From the NCBI GenBank assembly GCA_009649675.1, contig WJPL01000002.1, forward strand, positions 434,001-498,000: a DNA stretch of 64,000 nt. The letters are read 5' to 3'. Positions 35,277 through 44,891 of the stretch are shown here, in pieces. Source of the stretch: Alphaproteobacteria bacterium HT1-32 (GTDB taxonomy: Bacteria > Pseudomonadota > Alphaproteobacteria > Rhodospirillales > HT1-32). Below the pieces are notes generated by a model. The model had not been told where the DNA came from. It saw only the letters and a program-made list of their open reading frames with translations, and did no database searches. Position 1 is the stretch's first letter. Each line of letters begins with the position of its first letter. Both the position numbers and the translations under genes were made by a program.

Positions 35277-36437
35277 ATGACCATGACACGCCCGACCCGG
35301 TATCTGTTGAATATGATCCTGTTCATCGCGCTGGTCATCGGGGTGGTGATCCTGCTGCTGCCGCAACTGCAGTCTGCCTTTGAGGCGAACCGGGTTCTGA
35401 ATGGTGTTATCCTAGCGGTTCTGGTTATCGGTATTCTGAATAATCTGCGTCAGGTGCTCCGGCTCAATCCGGAAGTCACCTGGATTGAGGAATATCGCGC
35501 CGGAGAAGATATTCCGGCAGGACGCGAGCCCAAGCTGCTCAGCCCGATGGCGGCGATGCTGGGAGAGCGGCGGGGTGGTCGTATCAGCCTTTCGGCGCCG
35601 ATCATGCGGTCCATTCTGGACTCGATCGGCTCGCGGCTGGATGAATCGCGGGAGATTTCCCGTTACGCCATCGGACTTCTGGTTTTTCTTGGTCTGCTCG
35701 GCACCTTCTGGGGACTGCTGGGAACGGTCGGTTCTGTCAGTGACGTGATCAGTAATCTCAGTGTTGCCGGTGGGGATGTTACTGTCTTCTTCGACGATCT
35801 CAAAAAAGGCCTGAATGCACCGCTGAGCGGAATGGGCACGGCGTTTTCCTCGTCATTGTTCGGTCTCGCCGGATCGCTTGTGCTCGGCTTCCTCGATCTG
35901 CAGGCCGGTCAGGCACAGAACCGGTTTTATAATGATCTTGAAGAATGGCTGTCTTCGGTAACCCGTCTCGGTGGTTCCAGCTTTTCCGGGGGTGAGGGGG
36001 ATGTCTCTAATGTCCCGGCTTACATGCAGGCCCTGATGGAGCAGATGGCCGACAATATGGAGCATCTGCGCCGTTCCATTGAGCTGTCGGAAGAAAGCCG
36101 GATGACCAGTAACGTCAACATCATGGCACTGGCTGAATCGGTCAACTCGATGACGGATCAGATGCGGACGGAACAGAGTGTGCTGATGCGCCTGGCCGAA
36201 AGCCAGAAGGATATCCGCTCGATCCTGAGCGGTATTGCCGAGGCTGGCGGCACCGGTGGCGGTATGGATGATCGTACCAAGTCACATATACGGAACCTGG
36301 ATACGCATATGGCGCGTCTGGTTGAAGAAAGCTCGACAGGCCGGGAAAGAACGATCAACGAACTGCGCAGTGAGATCAAGCTGCTGGCCCGTACCATGGC
36401 AGCGATTGCCGAGGAACAGCGCCGGCCCGGCCAGTGA
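35277..36437 (+). CDS. MotA/TolQ/ExbB-type proton channel family protein
   Basis: The 386-residue protein has two N-terminal spans (residues 11-29 and 41-57), a cytoplasmic part, and two further spans with the family signature LGLLGTFWGLLGTVGSVSDV (138-157) and SGMGTAFSSSLFGLAGSLVL (184-203). The remaining 180 residues are predicted helical and polar, longer than in TolQ. Such proteins form pentameric channels that use ion flow to move a partner with an Asp-bearing span; that partner is the next gene. This is not TolQ, which is encoded at 57040. Two starts (35277, 35283) are possible. Role unknown. Confidence 0.85.
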   Translation: MTMTRPTRYLLNMILFIALVIGVVILLLPQLQSAFEANRVLNGVILAVLVIGILNNLRQVLRLNPEVTWIEEYRAGEDIPAGREPKLLSPMAAMLGERRGGRISLSAPIMRSILDSIGSRLDESREISRYAIGLLVFLGLLGTFWGLLGTVGSVSDVISNLSVAGGDVTVFFDDLKKGLNAPLSGMGTAFSSSLFGLAGSLVLGFLDLQAGQAQNRFYNDLEEWLSSVTRLGGSSFSGGEGDVSNVPAYMQALMEQMADNMEHLRRSIELSEESRMTSNVNIMALAESVNSMTDQMRTEQSVLMRLAESQKDIRSILSGIAEAGGTGGGMDDRTKSHIRNLDTHMARLVEESSTGRERTINELRSEIKLLARTMAAIAEEQRRPGQ

Positions 36438-36454
36438 CGGGCAGAGGATAAGTC

Positions 36455-37981
36455 ATGGCTGCTCCTTCCTTTCGCCGAAACGGACGTAACCGGGACCTGA
36501 CATGGCCCGGCTTTGTAGACGCGCTTGCCACCCTGCTGATGGTGATCATCTTCCTGCTGATGATCTTCGTGATTGCTCAGGTCTTCCTGGGCTTTCAGTT
36601 GTCCGGGCGGGATGAAGCCCTGAAAAAGCTCAATGTTGAAGTCGCTGAACTGGCTGACCTGCTGTCGCTGGAGCGGGCAACCAGCAGCGACCTGCGCGAC
36701 AATGTTGCTGCCCTGTCTCAAAGCCTGCAATCGATGACCAGCGAGCGGGATGACCTGCGGGTACAGATTACGTCGCTGGCGGGCCTGATCGACAGTGTGA
36801 CAGCCGAGCGCGACCGGCTGTCAGCAAATCTGGATTCGGTCAGTCAGGAAGCCGAATCCGCGCGGGCCGAAGCAACAAGGCTGGCCACGGCCCTGCAGGA
36901 CGCCCGTGAGGAAGCTGCGACCGCGACGGAGACTTTGACAACAACGCAGGAAGAATTGCGGGAGCAGAGGCTGGCGCTTGCTGCCCTTACGGAGAAAGCT
37001 GAACTGACGGAAGCGGAGCGTTTGCGTCTTGAATCAGCGCTGGCTGAAGAACAATCAAAGCAGCAGGAAATCCGAGACGAAATGACGGCGGCAGCCCTCG
37101 CGGCCCGCCAGGAACGGGAACGGCTGGAGAAGTTGCTGGAGGAAGCCGAGAAAACAATTTCGGCTGACAAGGAAACCATTGAGCTGAAGCTGAAGGATGT
37201 CGCCAGGCTACAGTCTGATGTCACGCTGCTGAATGCGCTGAAGGAAGATTTGCAGACCCAGATCCGGGATATGGCTGACCTGATCGAAAAGGAACGCCGG
37301 GACAAGGTCGATGCCGAAGGCCGCTTCCTCAGGGAGCAGGAGTTGTCAGAGAGTGCTCGGGCGCAGGTCGCTTTGCTCAACCAGCAGCTTGCGGCCATGC
37401 GTAGTCAGCTTTCACAGCTTAATGCGACTCTGGAAGCCTCCGAACGGTTATCAGAAGAACAGAAGGTCGAAATTTCTTCGCTTGGGGAGCGTCTGAACCG
37501 GGCGCTGGCCAGCAAGGTTGAGGAACTGAGCCGCTATCGCAGTGAGTTCTTTGGGCGTCTGCGCGAGGTTCTGGGTGGTCAGCGTGGTATCCGTATTGCC
37601 GGTGATCGTTTCGTCTTCCAGTCGGAAGTGCTGTTTGAGCAGGGCTCTGCGGAACTGGGTGTTGAGGGACAGGTACAGCTTGCGGCCTTTGCGGATACGC
37701 TTGTCGAGATCTCCCAGCGTATTCCGGATGATCTGGACTGGATCCTGCGTGTTGACGGCCATACGGACCGGGTTCCCATCGCCACCAGCCGCTATCCGTC
37801 AAACTGGGAACTGTCGACCGCCCGCGCTGTCTCCGTCGTGAAATATCTCAAGGAACGGGGTGTCGCGGCTGAACATCTGGCAGCGACAGGATTTGGCGAA
37901 TTCCAGCCTATCGACCCGGCTGATGACGAAATCGCCTATCGCCGTAATCGTCGTATCGAACTGAAGCTGACCCAGCGTTAG
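36455..37981 (+). CDS. MotB/OmpA-like protein with long coiled coil
   Basis: This 508-residue protein has one N-terminal membrane span with a conserved acidic residue (LTWPGFVDALATLLMVIIFL, Asp22), as in MotB, TolR and ExbD. A long coiled coil covers about residues 50-350 (for example ERLRLESALAEEQSKQQEIR). The C-terminal OmpA-like domain (DWILRVDGHTDRVPIATSRY, then STARAVSVVKYLKERGVAAE and RRNRRIELKL) should bind peptidoglycan. It starts 17 bases after the channel gene, with a GAGGATAAG ribosome site. The pair forms a stator-like complex, with the coiled coil as a periplasmic stalk about 300 residues long. No flagellar genes are near. Confidence 0.87.
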   Translation: MAAPSFRRNGRNRDLTWPGFVDALATLLMVIIFLLMIFVIAQVFLGFQLSGRDEALKKLNVEVAELADLLSLERATSSDLRDNVAALSQSLQSMTSERDDLRVQITSLAGLIDSVTAERDRLSANLDSVSQEAESARAEATRLATALQDAREEAATATETLTTTQEELREQRLALAALTEKAELTEAERLRLESALAEEQSKQQEIRDEMTAAALAARQERERLEKLLEEAEKTISADKETIELKLKDVARLQSDVTLLNALKEDLQTQIRDMADLIEKERRDKVDAEGRFLREQELSESARAQVALLNQQLAAMRSQLSQLNATLEASERLSEEQKVEISSLGERLNRALASKVEELSRYRSEFFGRLREVLGGQRGIRIAGDRFVFQSEVLFEQGSAELGVEGQVQLAAFADTLVEISQRIPDDLDWILRVDGHTDRVPIATSRYPSNWELSTARAVSVVKYLKERGVAAEHLAATGFGEFQPIDPADDEIAYRRNRRIELKLTQR

Positions 37982-38002
37982 AAACCGGCGTCAGCCGGGT
38001 TG

Positions 38003-38027
38003 CCCGGGATCGCTCATGGATCCCGGG
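38003..38027. terminator. hairpin between convergent genes
   Basis: CCCGGGATC, a seven-base loop, GATCCCGGG: a nine-bp perfect stem in the 61-base gap between the MotB-like gene and the convergent amidase-like gene. No T-tract follows; a role in ending both transcripts is likely but unproven. Confidence 0.5.
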
Positions 38028-38042
38028 GTAATAACGAGGATG

Positions 38043-40178
38043 TCAGCCAGTGAATTTCCGGACCACGTTTTCCAGCAGACGGGAGATGTTGTTGTTGAAA
38101 TTGTTGGTCGGCAGTGACCCGCAGAAGGTGATTGAACCGGTGGAAAACACAGCGCCGCCGCCGGGATGGTCGACATAGATCATGTCGGCACGGATCAGCT
38201 TTTCCGGGGCCTCTCCGGTTACTGTCTTCACATGGGTCAGCCACTCCTCAGGCGGCAGGACGAAGTTGTCGGGGTGGTTCTCTGATGTGGCGAGAATGCG
38301 GGTGTTAGGTGGTGTGCCGAGACGATAATCAACACGGTCCAGTTCATACCCTGCGGCCCCGCCACCGCAGAAGCCGAAATCGCCGATGATGTCGTCTTCG
38401 ATGCCCGCAAATATCCAGGCGGTGTCGTCGGCGTAGGAATCCGGTTTGCGGCGGTAGTAAGTGCCTTCAAAGTCCCCCTGAACCGTATAGCCGACACCAA
38501 CAAGTTGCTGCGGCGGACGGGCATTGCGCCGCCAGGTGCCGCCGTAATCGCCATCGAAGGCATGGTAATACTCTCCGACCTCAGCCGGCCAGGCGCGTAA
38601 GCCACCCTCTGACCGGCGGATTTCGATCAGGCCGTCCTGTTCGGAATGGAGGGCAACCCGCCAGTAAAACCCGTTACCACCGAGATAGATCAGCTTGCCG
38701 CCGCCATCGCGGTAGCCCTTGAAAGCATCAAGCGAGCCTGTCGTATGATATTCCGGGTGACTGCCGGTCATCACCGCCTTGTATGGGCTCAGTAACTCAG
38801 CGCCTTCCTGATGCAGCTCCCAGTCGGTCACGATATCGAAGGGAATGTCTTTTGCAGCAAGCCAGGCCAGCAGATGCGTGTCTGCCGGGAAATGTCGCAG
38901 ACCGGACACGGATTCCGGATTGCCGAAGACATGATAGCCGGGACGGAGATTCAGGATCGGCCGATGCCAGGTCGTATGGCAGATGCCGGAACCATCGGTA
39001 TGTTCGTTGTAGGTCGACAGGCCGAAATCAGGATGGTCAGACGGATTATAGGGAAAGGCATCCCAGTCCGCTGCGCGTTTTCGCCAGTGCTCACCGAAAT
39101 CCGCCCGGGACTGGTTGGCATAGATCACGTAAGTGAAAGTAGAGATGACAAGGCAGAGGTCCGCCGTCTGGCTGCCGCGTGGCGGGCAAATGAACAACGG
39201 CATCAGGTCGCGATGTTCGCCGCAGGTGATCTGCACAGCGTAGGCCCCGCTTTTCAGATCGTCCGGAATGGTAATCGTGAAATCGGTTTCCCATCCGGCA
39301 TCAGCGATATCATCGTCGTGGAAATGGATGGCGCCATATTGTTCCGGGGCACGCGACCAGTTCATTTCGGACGCATTCCAGTTTGATCCGGTCATTGCAC
39401 GGGCAGGGGCCTGAACAAGATATCCATCAGTGGCCAGCGAACCTTCACCGGGGACGGTAAAACTGGTCATGTTCCGGCTGAAATTCCAGGCGGCGACCGG
39501 CTCGCCTTTCCCGGTTTCATACAGGGCCGGAAACTCGACCTTGCCGTTGTAATGTGACGCCGGGTCATGTTCGTCGACAGCAGCCACCAGAATGCCAGTG
39601 ACAGCGTCTGTTCTTATGGATGGCAGGGAGATTTCGGTTTTTGTCGGCGTCTCACCCATCACGGGGTCGCCGAGCATCTTGCGGGTCAGGACCATTTTGC
39701 CGGCTGAGGGATCAAGGCTGACCTCCAGCCGATACCATCGCCGTTCCAGAAGAGGGCGATTATCGGTTGCGACAACACTCCCGTCCGCTGTGACCTCGGC
39801 GCCGTTCGGACCGATCTGCAGCCCGAGAACAGCGGCGCCGTTCTGGTCCTGCAGGGTCACGACACCCTGCGAGGGCTTGTCCGGAAGGGTCGGCCATATG
39901 GTTACGGACAGCCGGAGGCTCGCCGGAAGGGGAGCTTTCAGTTCTGCCGTCATATGCGAGCCGAGCGCGACAGATTGTCTGCGCGACGGATAGTCACCCT
40001 CAAAACCGGCTGCGACAGGTTCCAGCACGACGCCCGGACCGTCCGGGTTGGGATCGCCGGAGATGATACGGACGAGGGAGGCGCGATAAGGTGCGTCCCC
40101 TGATGAGGAAACCTTTACCTCGACTTCGTCACCGGGGCGGGCAGAAAGTTTGTTCGTGTAACCAATCAGCGGGATCAT
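38043..40178 (-). CDS. N,N-dimethylformamidase large-subunit-like protein
   Basis: At 711 residues this resembles the large subunit of N,N-dimethylformamidase (DmfA2 type), an iron-dependent amidohydrolase. An N-terminal beta-rich lectin-like region (1-330) is followed by the catalytic part: FTYVIYANQSRADFGEHWRK, GLSTYNEHTDGSG, MTGSHPEYHTTGSLDAFKGY and FGFCGGGAAGYELDRVDYRL. From memory, the iron ligands of the characterised enzyme are two Tyr, a His and a Glu in an HPE motif; here the likely set is Tyr353, Tyr390, His474 and Glu476. The small subunit gene that accompanies it in degraders is not seen nearby. Substrate unknown; an amide or amino-acid amide is possible. Confidence 0.82.
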   Translation of the reverse strand: MIPLIGYTNKLSARPGDEVEVKVSSSGDAPYRASLVRIISGDPNPDGPGVVLEPVAAGFEGDYPSRRQSVALGSHMTAELKAPLPASLRLSVTIWPTLPDKPSQGVVTLQDQNGAAVLGLQIGPNGAEVTADGSVVATDNRPLLERRWYRLEVSLDPSAGKMVLTRKMLGDPVMGETPTKTEISLPSIRTDAVTGILVAAVDEHDPASHYNGKVEFPALYETGKGEPVAAWNFSRNMTSFTVPGEGSLATDGYLVQAPARAMTGSNWNASEMNWSRAPEQYGAIHFHDDDIADAGWETDFTITIPDDLKSGAYAVQITCGEHRDLMPLFICPPRGSQTADLCLVISTFTYVIYANQSRADFGEHWRKRAADWDAFPYNPSDHPDFGLSTYNEHTDGSGICHTTWHRPILNLRPGYHVFGNPESVSGLRHFPADTHLLAWLAAKDIPFDIVTDWELHQEGAELLSPYKAVMTGSHPEYHTTGSLDAFKGYRDGGGKLIYLGGNGFYWRVALHSEQDGLIEIRRSEGGLRAWPAEVGEYYHAFDGDYGGTWRRNARPPQQLVGVGYTVQGDFEGTYYRRKPDSYADDTAWIFAGIEDDIIGDFGFCGGGAAGYELDRVDYRLGTPPNTRILATSENHPDNFVLPPEEWLTHVKTVTGEAPEKLIRADMIYVDHPGGGAVFSTGSITFCGSLPTNNFNNNISRLLENVVRKFTG

Positions 40179-40306
40179 ATCTGGCCTGTTCTGGCGGTGT
40201 CATTGCAGGTCAGCATATAGCGATCATCACGCCGGACAATGCCATCGGCAGATGCTGGTCAGGGCTGCCGGGAAAAATCCGGATGAACTGCCGGGTGTGC
40301 CCTTTC

Positions 40307-40335
40307 TGGACAGTGACGCGCACACCATTTAAAAA
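40307..40335 (+). promoter_or_regulatory. possible promoter of alaS
   Basis: TGGACA (40307-40312), a 17-base spacer and TAAAAA (40330-40335) resemble a sigma70 promoter about 55 bases upstream of the alaS start codon. Both hexamers carry mismatches. Confidence 0.35.
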
Positions 40336-40389
40336 GCCGGTCCTTTCGGCATTGCCGAATTCAGCTAGTCAGACAGAAGGTTTCCGGCG

Positions 40390-43035
40390 ATGCAGAGCGC
40401 CAACGATATTCGTAATACATTCCTCGACTACTTCGCGAAGAACGGTCACGAGATTGTCGCGTCCAGTCCGCTGGTACCGCGTAATGATCCGACGCTGATG
40501 TTCACCAATGCCGGGATGGTTCAGTTCAAGAACGTTTTCACCGGGGCAGAGCATCGCGATTATGACCGGGCGGTAACGTCGCAGAAATGTGTGCGCGCCG
40601 GGGGAAAGCATAACGATCTGGAGAATGTCGGCTATACGGCGCGGCATCACACCTTCTTCGAGATGCTCGGCAATTTCTCGTTCGGCGATTACTTCAAGGA
40701 TCGTGCGATTGAGCTCGCCTGGAACCTTGTGACAAAGGAATACGGTCTGGCGAAAGACCGGCTTCTGGTCACGGTGTATCATGAAGATGATCAGGCGTTT
40801 GATCTGTGGAAAAAAATCGCAGGCCTGCCGGATGACCGGATTATCCGCATCCCGACATCGGATAATTTCTGGGCCATGGGCGATACCGGCCCCTGCGGTC
40901 CCTGTTCAGAAATTTTCTTCGATCATGGCGATCATATTCCCGGTGGTCCTCCGGGCAGCCCGGATGAAGATGGTGACCGGTTCATTGAAATCTGGAATCT
41001 GGTGTTCATGCAGTATGAGCAGCTGACTGTCGATGAACGGGTCAGCCTGCCGAAACCGTCGATTGATACCGGTATGGGGCTGGAGCGGATCGCCGCCACC
41101 CTGCAGGGCAGCCATGACAATTATTCCATTGATCTGCTCCGCAGTATCATCGAAGCCTCCGCAGATGCGACATCCACTGATCCGGATGGTGATTTCTCGG
41201 TTTCGCACCGGGTGATTGCCGATCATCTGCGGGCCTCTTCCTTCCTGATTGCCGATGGCGTGCTGCCGTCGAATGAAGGTCGTGGTTATGTGCTCCGCCG
41301 GATCATGCGCCGGGGTATGCGTCATGCCCATCTGGCTGGCTCAAAAGATCCGCTGATGCATCGCCTTGTGCCGACGCTGGTTGGCAAGATGGGCGAAGCC
41401 TTTCCGGAACTGCGCCGTGCAAACGCACTGATTACCGAAACGCTGAAGCTTGAGGAAACCCGTTTCAAGCAGACGCTGGAACGTGGCCTGAAGCTGCTGG
41501 ACGAAGAAACGGCCAGCATGGAACAGGGCGGCACGCTGGACGGTGGTGTCGCGTTCAAGCTTTACGATACCTATGGCTTCCCGCTTGATCTGACGCAGGA
41601 CGCCCTGCGGTCGAAGGGAATGTCGGTTGAAACTGATGGCTTCAACGCGGCAATGAAAAAGCAGAAGGAACTGGCACGGGCCGCCTGGGCCGGGTCTGGT
41701 GATTCTGCTGAAGAAAGCGTCTGGTTTGACCTCCGTGAAGAAGTCGGTGCGTCAGAGTTTCTGGGCTATGACACCGAGCAGGCCGAAGGGCAGGTCGTGG
41801 CAATTGTCCGCGATGGCAACCCGGTGCGGGAGGCAAATGACGGTGATGACGTTGCAGTGATCCTGAACCAGACCCCGTTCTATGCGGAAAGCGGCGGCCA
41901 GATGGGCGATGCCGGTATCATTTACACCGCCGATGGCGGCAAGGTGACAGTCAGCGATACCAAGAAACGTGTCGGTGATCTGCATGTCCATATGGGCAAG
42001 GTCAGCCACGGGACGATCAGGGTTGGTCAGGCGGCACAGCTGTCTGTTGACGGTACCCGCCGGGGCCAGTTGCGCGCCAACCATTCGGCAACGCATTTGC
42101 TGCATGAGGCGCTGCGCCGCCGTCTTGGCGACCATATCACCCAGAAGGGGTCTCTGGTTGCACCGGATCGCCTGCGGTTTGATATCAGTCAGCCGGTCGG
42201 CCTGAAAGCCGATGAAATTCAGACAGTTGAGCGCGATGTGAACAATCAGGTCCGTGCCAACGCCGATGTTGTAACCCGTCTGATGACCCCGGATGAGGCG
42301 ATTGAGCAGGGAGCAATGGCCCTGTTCGGCGAAAAATACGGTGAGGAAGTACGGGTCGTTTCGATGGGAGATGACCAGGGGCGCAATTTCTCGACGGAAC
42401 TGTGTGGCGGCACCCATGTCCGGCGTACCGGTGATATCGGTGCTTTCAAGATCATTTCGGAAGGGGCTGTTGCCGCCGGTGTGCGACGCATTGAGGCAGT
42501 AACCGGTCAGGCGGCTCTGGATTATCTTACGGAACAGGAAGGTCGCCTGAGTGCGGTCGCTTCGACCCTGAAGGTTGCCCCGTCAGATGTACCAGCCCGT
42601 GTTGTCAGCCTGATTGAAGAACGCCGTAAGCTGGAGCGCGAACTGGCTGAAGCCCGCAAGGCGCTGGCGACAGGCGGTAGCGGTGGCGCCGCGAAGCCGG
42701 AAGCAGAAGAAATCAACGGTGTGAAGTTCACCAGCCGGGTGCTTGAAGGCATGCCGCCGAAAGAACTGAAGGGCATGGCCGACGAGTTGAAGAAGCAACT
42801 CGGCTCCGGCGTGGTCGTCGTGATTTCCGGCAATGAAGGCAAAGCCTCGATTGTCGTCGCTGTGACACCCGACATGACGGATAAGGTCAGCGCCGTTGAT
42901 CTGGTCCGTGTCGGTTCGGAAGCACTTGGTGGCAAGGGGGGCGGTGGTCGTCCTGACATGGCGCAGGCTGGTGGTCCGGATGCGTCGAAGGCTGATGCTG
43001 CGGTAGATGCCATCAAAGCCCATATCGCTGGCTGA
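40390..43035 (+). CDS. alaS: alanine--tRNA ligase
   Basis: The 881-residue enzyme shows the full AlaRS layout. The class II catalytic domain begins with [20 protein letters not shown] and [15 protein letters not shown], then [19 protein letters not shown] and GMGLERIAA. The tRNA-recognition domain follows, then the editing domain with the zinc-site motifs [14 protein letters not shown] (HxxxH) and [13 protein letters not shown], and a C-terminal coiled coil and C-Ala domain ending [14 protein letters not shown]. It charges tRNA-Ala and clears mischarged Ser or Gly. AAGG lies nine bases before ATG 40390. The gene stands alone, facing the unknown gene downstream of gap. Confidence 0.98.
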   Translation: MQSANDIRNTFLDYFAKNGHEIVASSPLVPRNDPTLMFTNAGMVQFKNVFTGAEHRDYDRAVTSQKCVRAGGKHNDLENVGYTARHHTFFEMLGNFSFGDYFKDRAIELAWNLVTKEYGLAKDRLLVTVYHEDDQAFDLWKKIAGLPDDRIIRIPTSDNFWAMGDTGPCGPCSEIFFDHGDHIPGGPPGSPDEDGDRFIEIWNLVFMQYEQLTVDERVSLPKPSIDTGMGLERIAATLQGSHDNYSIDLLRSIIEASADATSTDPDGDFSVSHRVIADHLRASSFLIADGVLPSNEGRGYVLRRIMRRGMRHAHLAGSKDPLMHRLVPTLVGKMGEAFPELRRANALITETLKLEETRFKQTLERGLKLLDEETASMEQGGTLDGGVAFKLYDTYGFPLDLTQDALRSKGMSVETDGFNAAMKKQKELARAAWAGSGDSAEESVWFDLREEVGASEFLGYDTEQAEGQVVAIVRDGNPVREANDGDDVAVILNQTPFYAESGGQMGDAGIIYTADGGKVTVSDTKKRVGDLHVHMGKVSHGTIRVGQAAQLSVDGTRRGQLRANHSATHLLHEALRRRLGDHITQKGSLVAPDRLRFDISQPVGLKADEIQTVERDVNNQVRANADVVTRLMTPDEAIEQGAMALFGEKYGEEVRVVSMGDDQGRNFSTELCGGTHVRRTGDIGAFKIISEGAVAAGVRRIEAVTGQAALDYLTEQEGRLSAVASTLKVAPSDVPARVVSLIEERRKLERELAEARKALATGGSGGAAKPEAEEINGVKFTSRVLEGMPPKELKGMADELKKQLGSGVVVVISGNEGKASIVVAVTPDMTDKVSAVDLVRVGSEALGGKGGGGRPDMAQAGGPDASKADAAVDAIKAHIAG

Positions 43036-43041
43036 GTATCT

Positions 43042-43072
43042 GGTCTGTTCTGCCGGTAACGGACAGAAGACC
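43042..43072. terminator. imperfect hairpin between alaS and the convergent gene
   Basis: GGTCT(GT)TCTG pairs with CAGAAGACC across an 11-base loop in the 43-base gap between two convergent genes. There is no T-tract, so termination is only suggested. Confidence 0.4.
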
Positions 43073-43078
43073 TGATAT

Positions 43079-43420
43079 TCAGGATGCGGTGATGGTCTTT
43101 CCGGTGGCAGCGGCCAGTCGTGACAGGCGCTCATAAGCTGAAGCCTTGCCGCTGAAGATGACGCCATCAATATCGTCAGTGCCCAGCGCTTCGGCTGCGG
43201 CACCGGCGTTATCTGCGCAATCCAGAATAAAGACGGCATTTCGTCCGCTCTGCCTGCGTGCCTGACGGGCAATTTCCGCAAACAGGGGAACACCGAGCCA
43301 ACTGGCGGCACCGGGAGGGGTTGTCAGAATAAGGGGGATTTGGGAAGCGGGGGCCGCATCAAGTGCGGCGAGCACCGCCGCCAGATCGCAGACTTCCACG
43401 ACTGGCGGCGGGTTCGTCAT
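43079..43420 (-). CDS. small conserved-looking protein downstream of gap, unknown
   Basis: This 113-residue protein is not one I recognise. It is soluble-looking, with an alternating helix/strand pattern: QIPLILTTPPGAASWLGVPL, FAEIARQARRQSGRNAVFIL, DCADNAGAAAEALGTDDIDG and VIFSGKASAYERLSRLAAATG. The pattern of a strand ending ILDCADNAG and a later strand GVIFSG would suit half of a Rossmann or TIM-like fold. It begins 12 bases after the gap stop codon and is therefore probably on the gap transcript. A link to central carbon metabolism is inferred only from that position. Confidence 0.72.
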   Translation of the reverse strand: MTNPPPVVEVCDLAAVLAALDAAPASQIPLILTTPPGAASWLGVPLFAEIARQARRQSGRNAVFILDCADNAGAAAEALGTDDIDGVIFSGKASAYERLSRLAAATGKTITAS

Positions 43421-43432
43421 ATCAGCTCAGAC

Positions 43433-44440
43433 TTAGCCAAGCTTGCCGAGTGCGATGGCGGTATCGCTCATGCGGTTGGCAAAGCCCCATTCGTTGTCAT
43501 ACCAGCTGAGCACACGAACAAGCGTGCCACCGACAACCTGGGTCTGGGTCAGGTCGAAGGTCGAACTGGCCGGGCAGTGATTGAAGTCGATGGAAACCAG
43601 CGGCTCATCGTTGGTTGCCAGAATGCCCTTCAGCTTGCCGTTGGCGGCAGCGATGATGGCCTTGTTGACTTCTTCAACGGTGGTTTTCTTCTTCGATGTG
43701 AATTTGAAGTCGACGACCGAGACGTTCTGGGTGGGAACCCGGATCGAGGTACCGTCAAGCTTGCCATCGAGTTCCGGCAGAACCAGACCAACGGCCTTTG
43801 CAGCGCCGGTCGAGGTCGGGATCATCGAACCGGAAATGCCGCGGGCCCGGCGCGGATCGGAATGCAGGGCATCCAGCAGGCGCTGGTCGCCGGTATAGGC
43901 ATGGATCGTGGTCATGTAGCCGTTTTCGATACCCAGTGCTTCGTTCAGCACGGCAGCGACAGGAGCAAGGCAATTGGTGGTGCAGGACGCGTTTGAGACG
44001 ACGGTATGTGCTTTCTCAAGCTTGGCATCGTTGACGCCGTAGACGACCGTAAGGTCGGCACCGGATGCCGGAGCAGAGACCAGCACGCGCTTGGCGCCGG
44101 CTTCCAGATGCATGGATGCCTTTTCCTTCGAGGTGAAGATACCGGTGCATTCCATGACAACGTCGATGTTCAGTTCGCCCCAGGGAAGTGCCTTCGGATC
44201 GCGTTCAGCAAAAACCTTGATGTTGTGATCGCCGATCTTGAAGCCATCATCCGTTGTGCTGATCTCTTCCGGGAAACGGCCATGCACTGAATCGTACTTC
44301 AGGAGGTGGGCATTCATTTCAACCGAGCCGAGGTCGTTGATTGCGACAAACTCAAGGTCTTTTCGTCCAGATTCGATTGCCGCGCGCAGCGCCAACCGGC
44401 CGATTCGTCCAAATCCGTTGATCGCGACGCGAACAGCCAT
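43433..44440 (-). CDS. gap: type I glyceraldehyde-3-phosphate dehydrogenase
   Basis: The 335-residue enzyme starts [20 protein letters not shown] (NAD-binding motif) and carries the catalytic cysteine in [14 protein letters not shown] (Cys153), followed by the expected [20 protein letters not shown] and [12 protein letters not shown]. It converts glyceraldehyde-3-phosphate to 1,3-bisphosphoglycerate in glycolysis or gluconeogenesis. The frame extends upstream to 44554, but ATG 44440 has an AGGAGG site in front and fits all relatives. Its promoter lies at 44527-44554, back to back with that of the zapA unit. Neither tkt nor pgk is within the window, although they often adjoin gap in this class. 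Confidence 0.97.
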   Translation of the reverse strand: MAVRVAINGFGRIGRLALRAAIESGRKDLEFVAINDLGSVEMNAHLLKYDSVHGRFPEEISTTDDGFKIGDHNIKVFAERDPKALPWGELNIDVVMECTGIFTSKEKASMHLEAGAKRVLVSAPASGADLTVVYGVNDAKLEKAHTVVSNASCTTNCLAPVAAVLNEALGIENGYMTTIHAYTGDQRLLDALHSDPRRARGISGSMIPTSTGAAKAVGLVLPELDGKLDGTSIRVPTQNVSVVDFKFTSKKKTTVEEVNKAIIAAANGKLKGILATNDEPLVSIDFNHCPASSTFDLTQTQVVGGTLVRVLSWYDNEWGFANRMSDTAIALGKLG

Positions 44441-44526
44441 CCTGATATCCTCCTGTAGATTTTCGTGTGGGGCGTATGTGAATGTAACTTGATATGCCGC
44501 GAACCGTTGATTCGTGCGGCTGGCGC

Positions 44527-44617
44527 AGATTAGGGGAACAGACATGGCAGTCAACCAAAACTGCGGAATATAAAGCCATTCCCTTTGGTTGACGGGCTGT
44601 TAGGTGCTTCCTATTCT
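44527..44617. promoter_or_regulatory. divergent gap / zapA-unit promoters with shared inverted repeat
   Basis: Leftward: TTGACT (44549-44554), 16-base spacer, TAATCT (44527-44532) for gap. Rightward: TTGACG (44589-44594), 17-base spacer, TATTCT (44612-44617) for the coiled-coil/zapA unit. Both -35 elements lie inside perfect 10-base arms GTCAACCAAA (44550-44559) and TTTGGTTGAC (44584-44593). The symmetry means either a common factor covers both -35 sites or the match just reflects two like promoters. The rightward start site (about 44624) lies downstream of a TTG at 44585, which rules out that longer start for the coiled-coil gene. Confidence 0.7.
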
Positions 44618-44644
44618 CACGCCACTTCAGATTCGGCGGGTAAC

Positions 44645-44890
44645 GTGAAAGAACTACCGACAAAATCGGCAGGCGGGGTGACCGAGGCGCTGGCGCGTAT
44701 TGATGAGGCGCTGGATCGCCTTGAGAATGCTGTTGCGTCCCGTCCGGCTCCTGACGGGCTTTCCGGCGAGACCGAAAGCATGATTCGCAGCCTGCAGGAA
44801 GAACGTGACAGTCTTGCGGAGCGCAATCAGCAGGCGGATGAACGCCTGTCTGCGGCAATCCGCCGGCTTGAAAAAATGGCAGGCGGTTGA
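44645..44890 (+). CDS. small coiled-coil protein upstream of zapA (DUF4164-like)
   Basis: The 81-residue protein is mostly one coiled coil: GGVTEALARIDEALDRLENA, then GETESMIRSLQEERDSLAER and RLSAAIRRLEKM. Such a short helical protein is often found just before zapA in alphaproteobacteria and is annotated DUF4164 or as a ZapB-like partner. I place the start at GTG 44645, since an upstream in-frame TTG (44585) lies ahead of the -10 element of the promoter at 44612-44617. Its stop is one base before the zapA start, so translation is probably coupled. A role in Z-ring assembly is inferred from position. Confidence 0.75.
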   Translation: MKELPTKSAGGVTEALARIDEALDRLENAVASRPAPDGLSGETESMIRSLQEERDSLAERNQQADERLSAAIRRLEKMAGG

Positions 44891-44891
44891 G

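Noticed and set aside
34174-37981. Zorya-type phage defence (ZorA/ZorB are MotA/MotB-like)
   Set aside because: No ZorC, ZorD or ZorE homologue is adjacent, the module carries an extra secreted OmpA protein, and the surroundings are core genes and not a defence island.
44585-44644. Longer start (TTG 44585) for the coiled-coil gene before zapA
   Set aside because: The TTG lies upstream of the -10 element at 44612-44617, so it would not be in the transcript.
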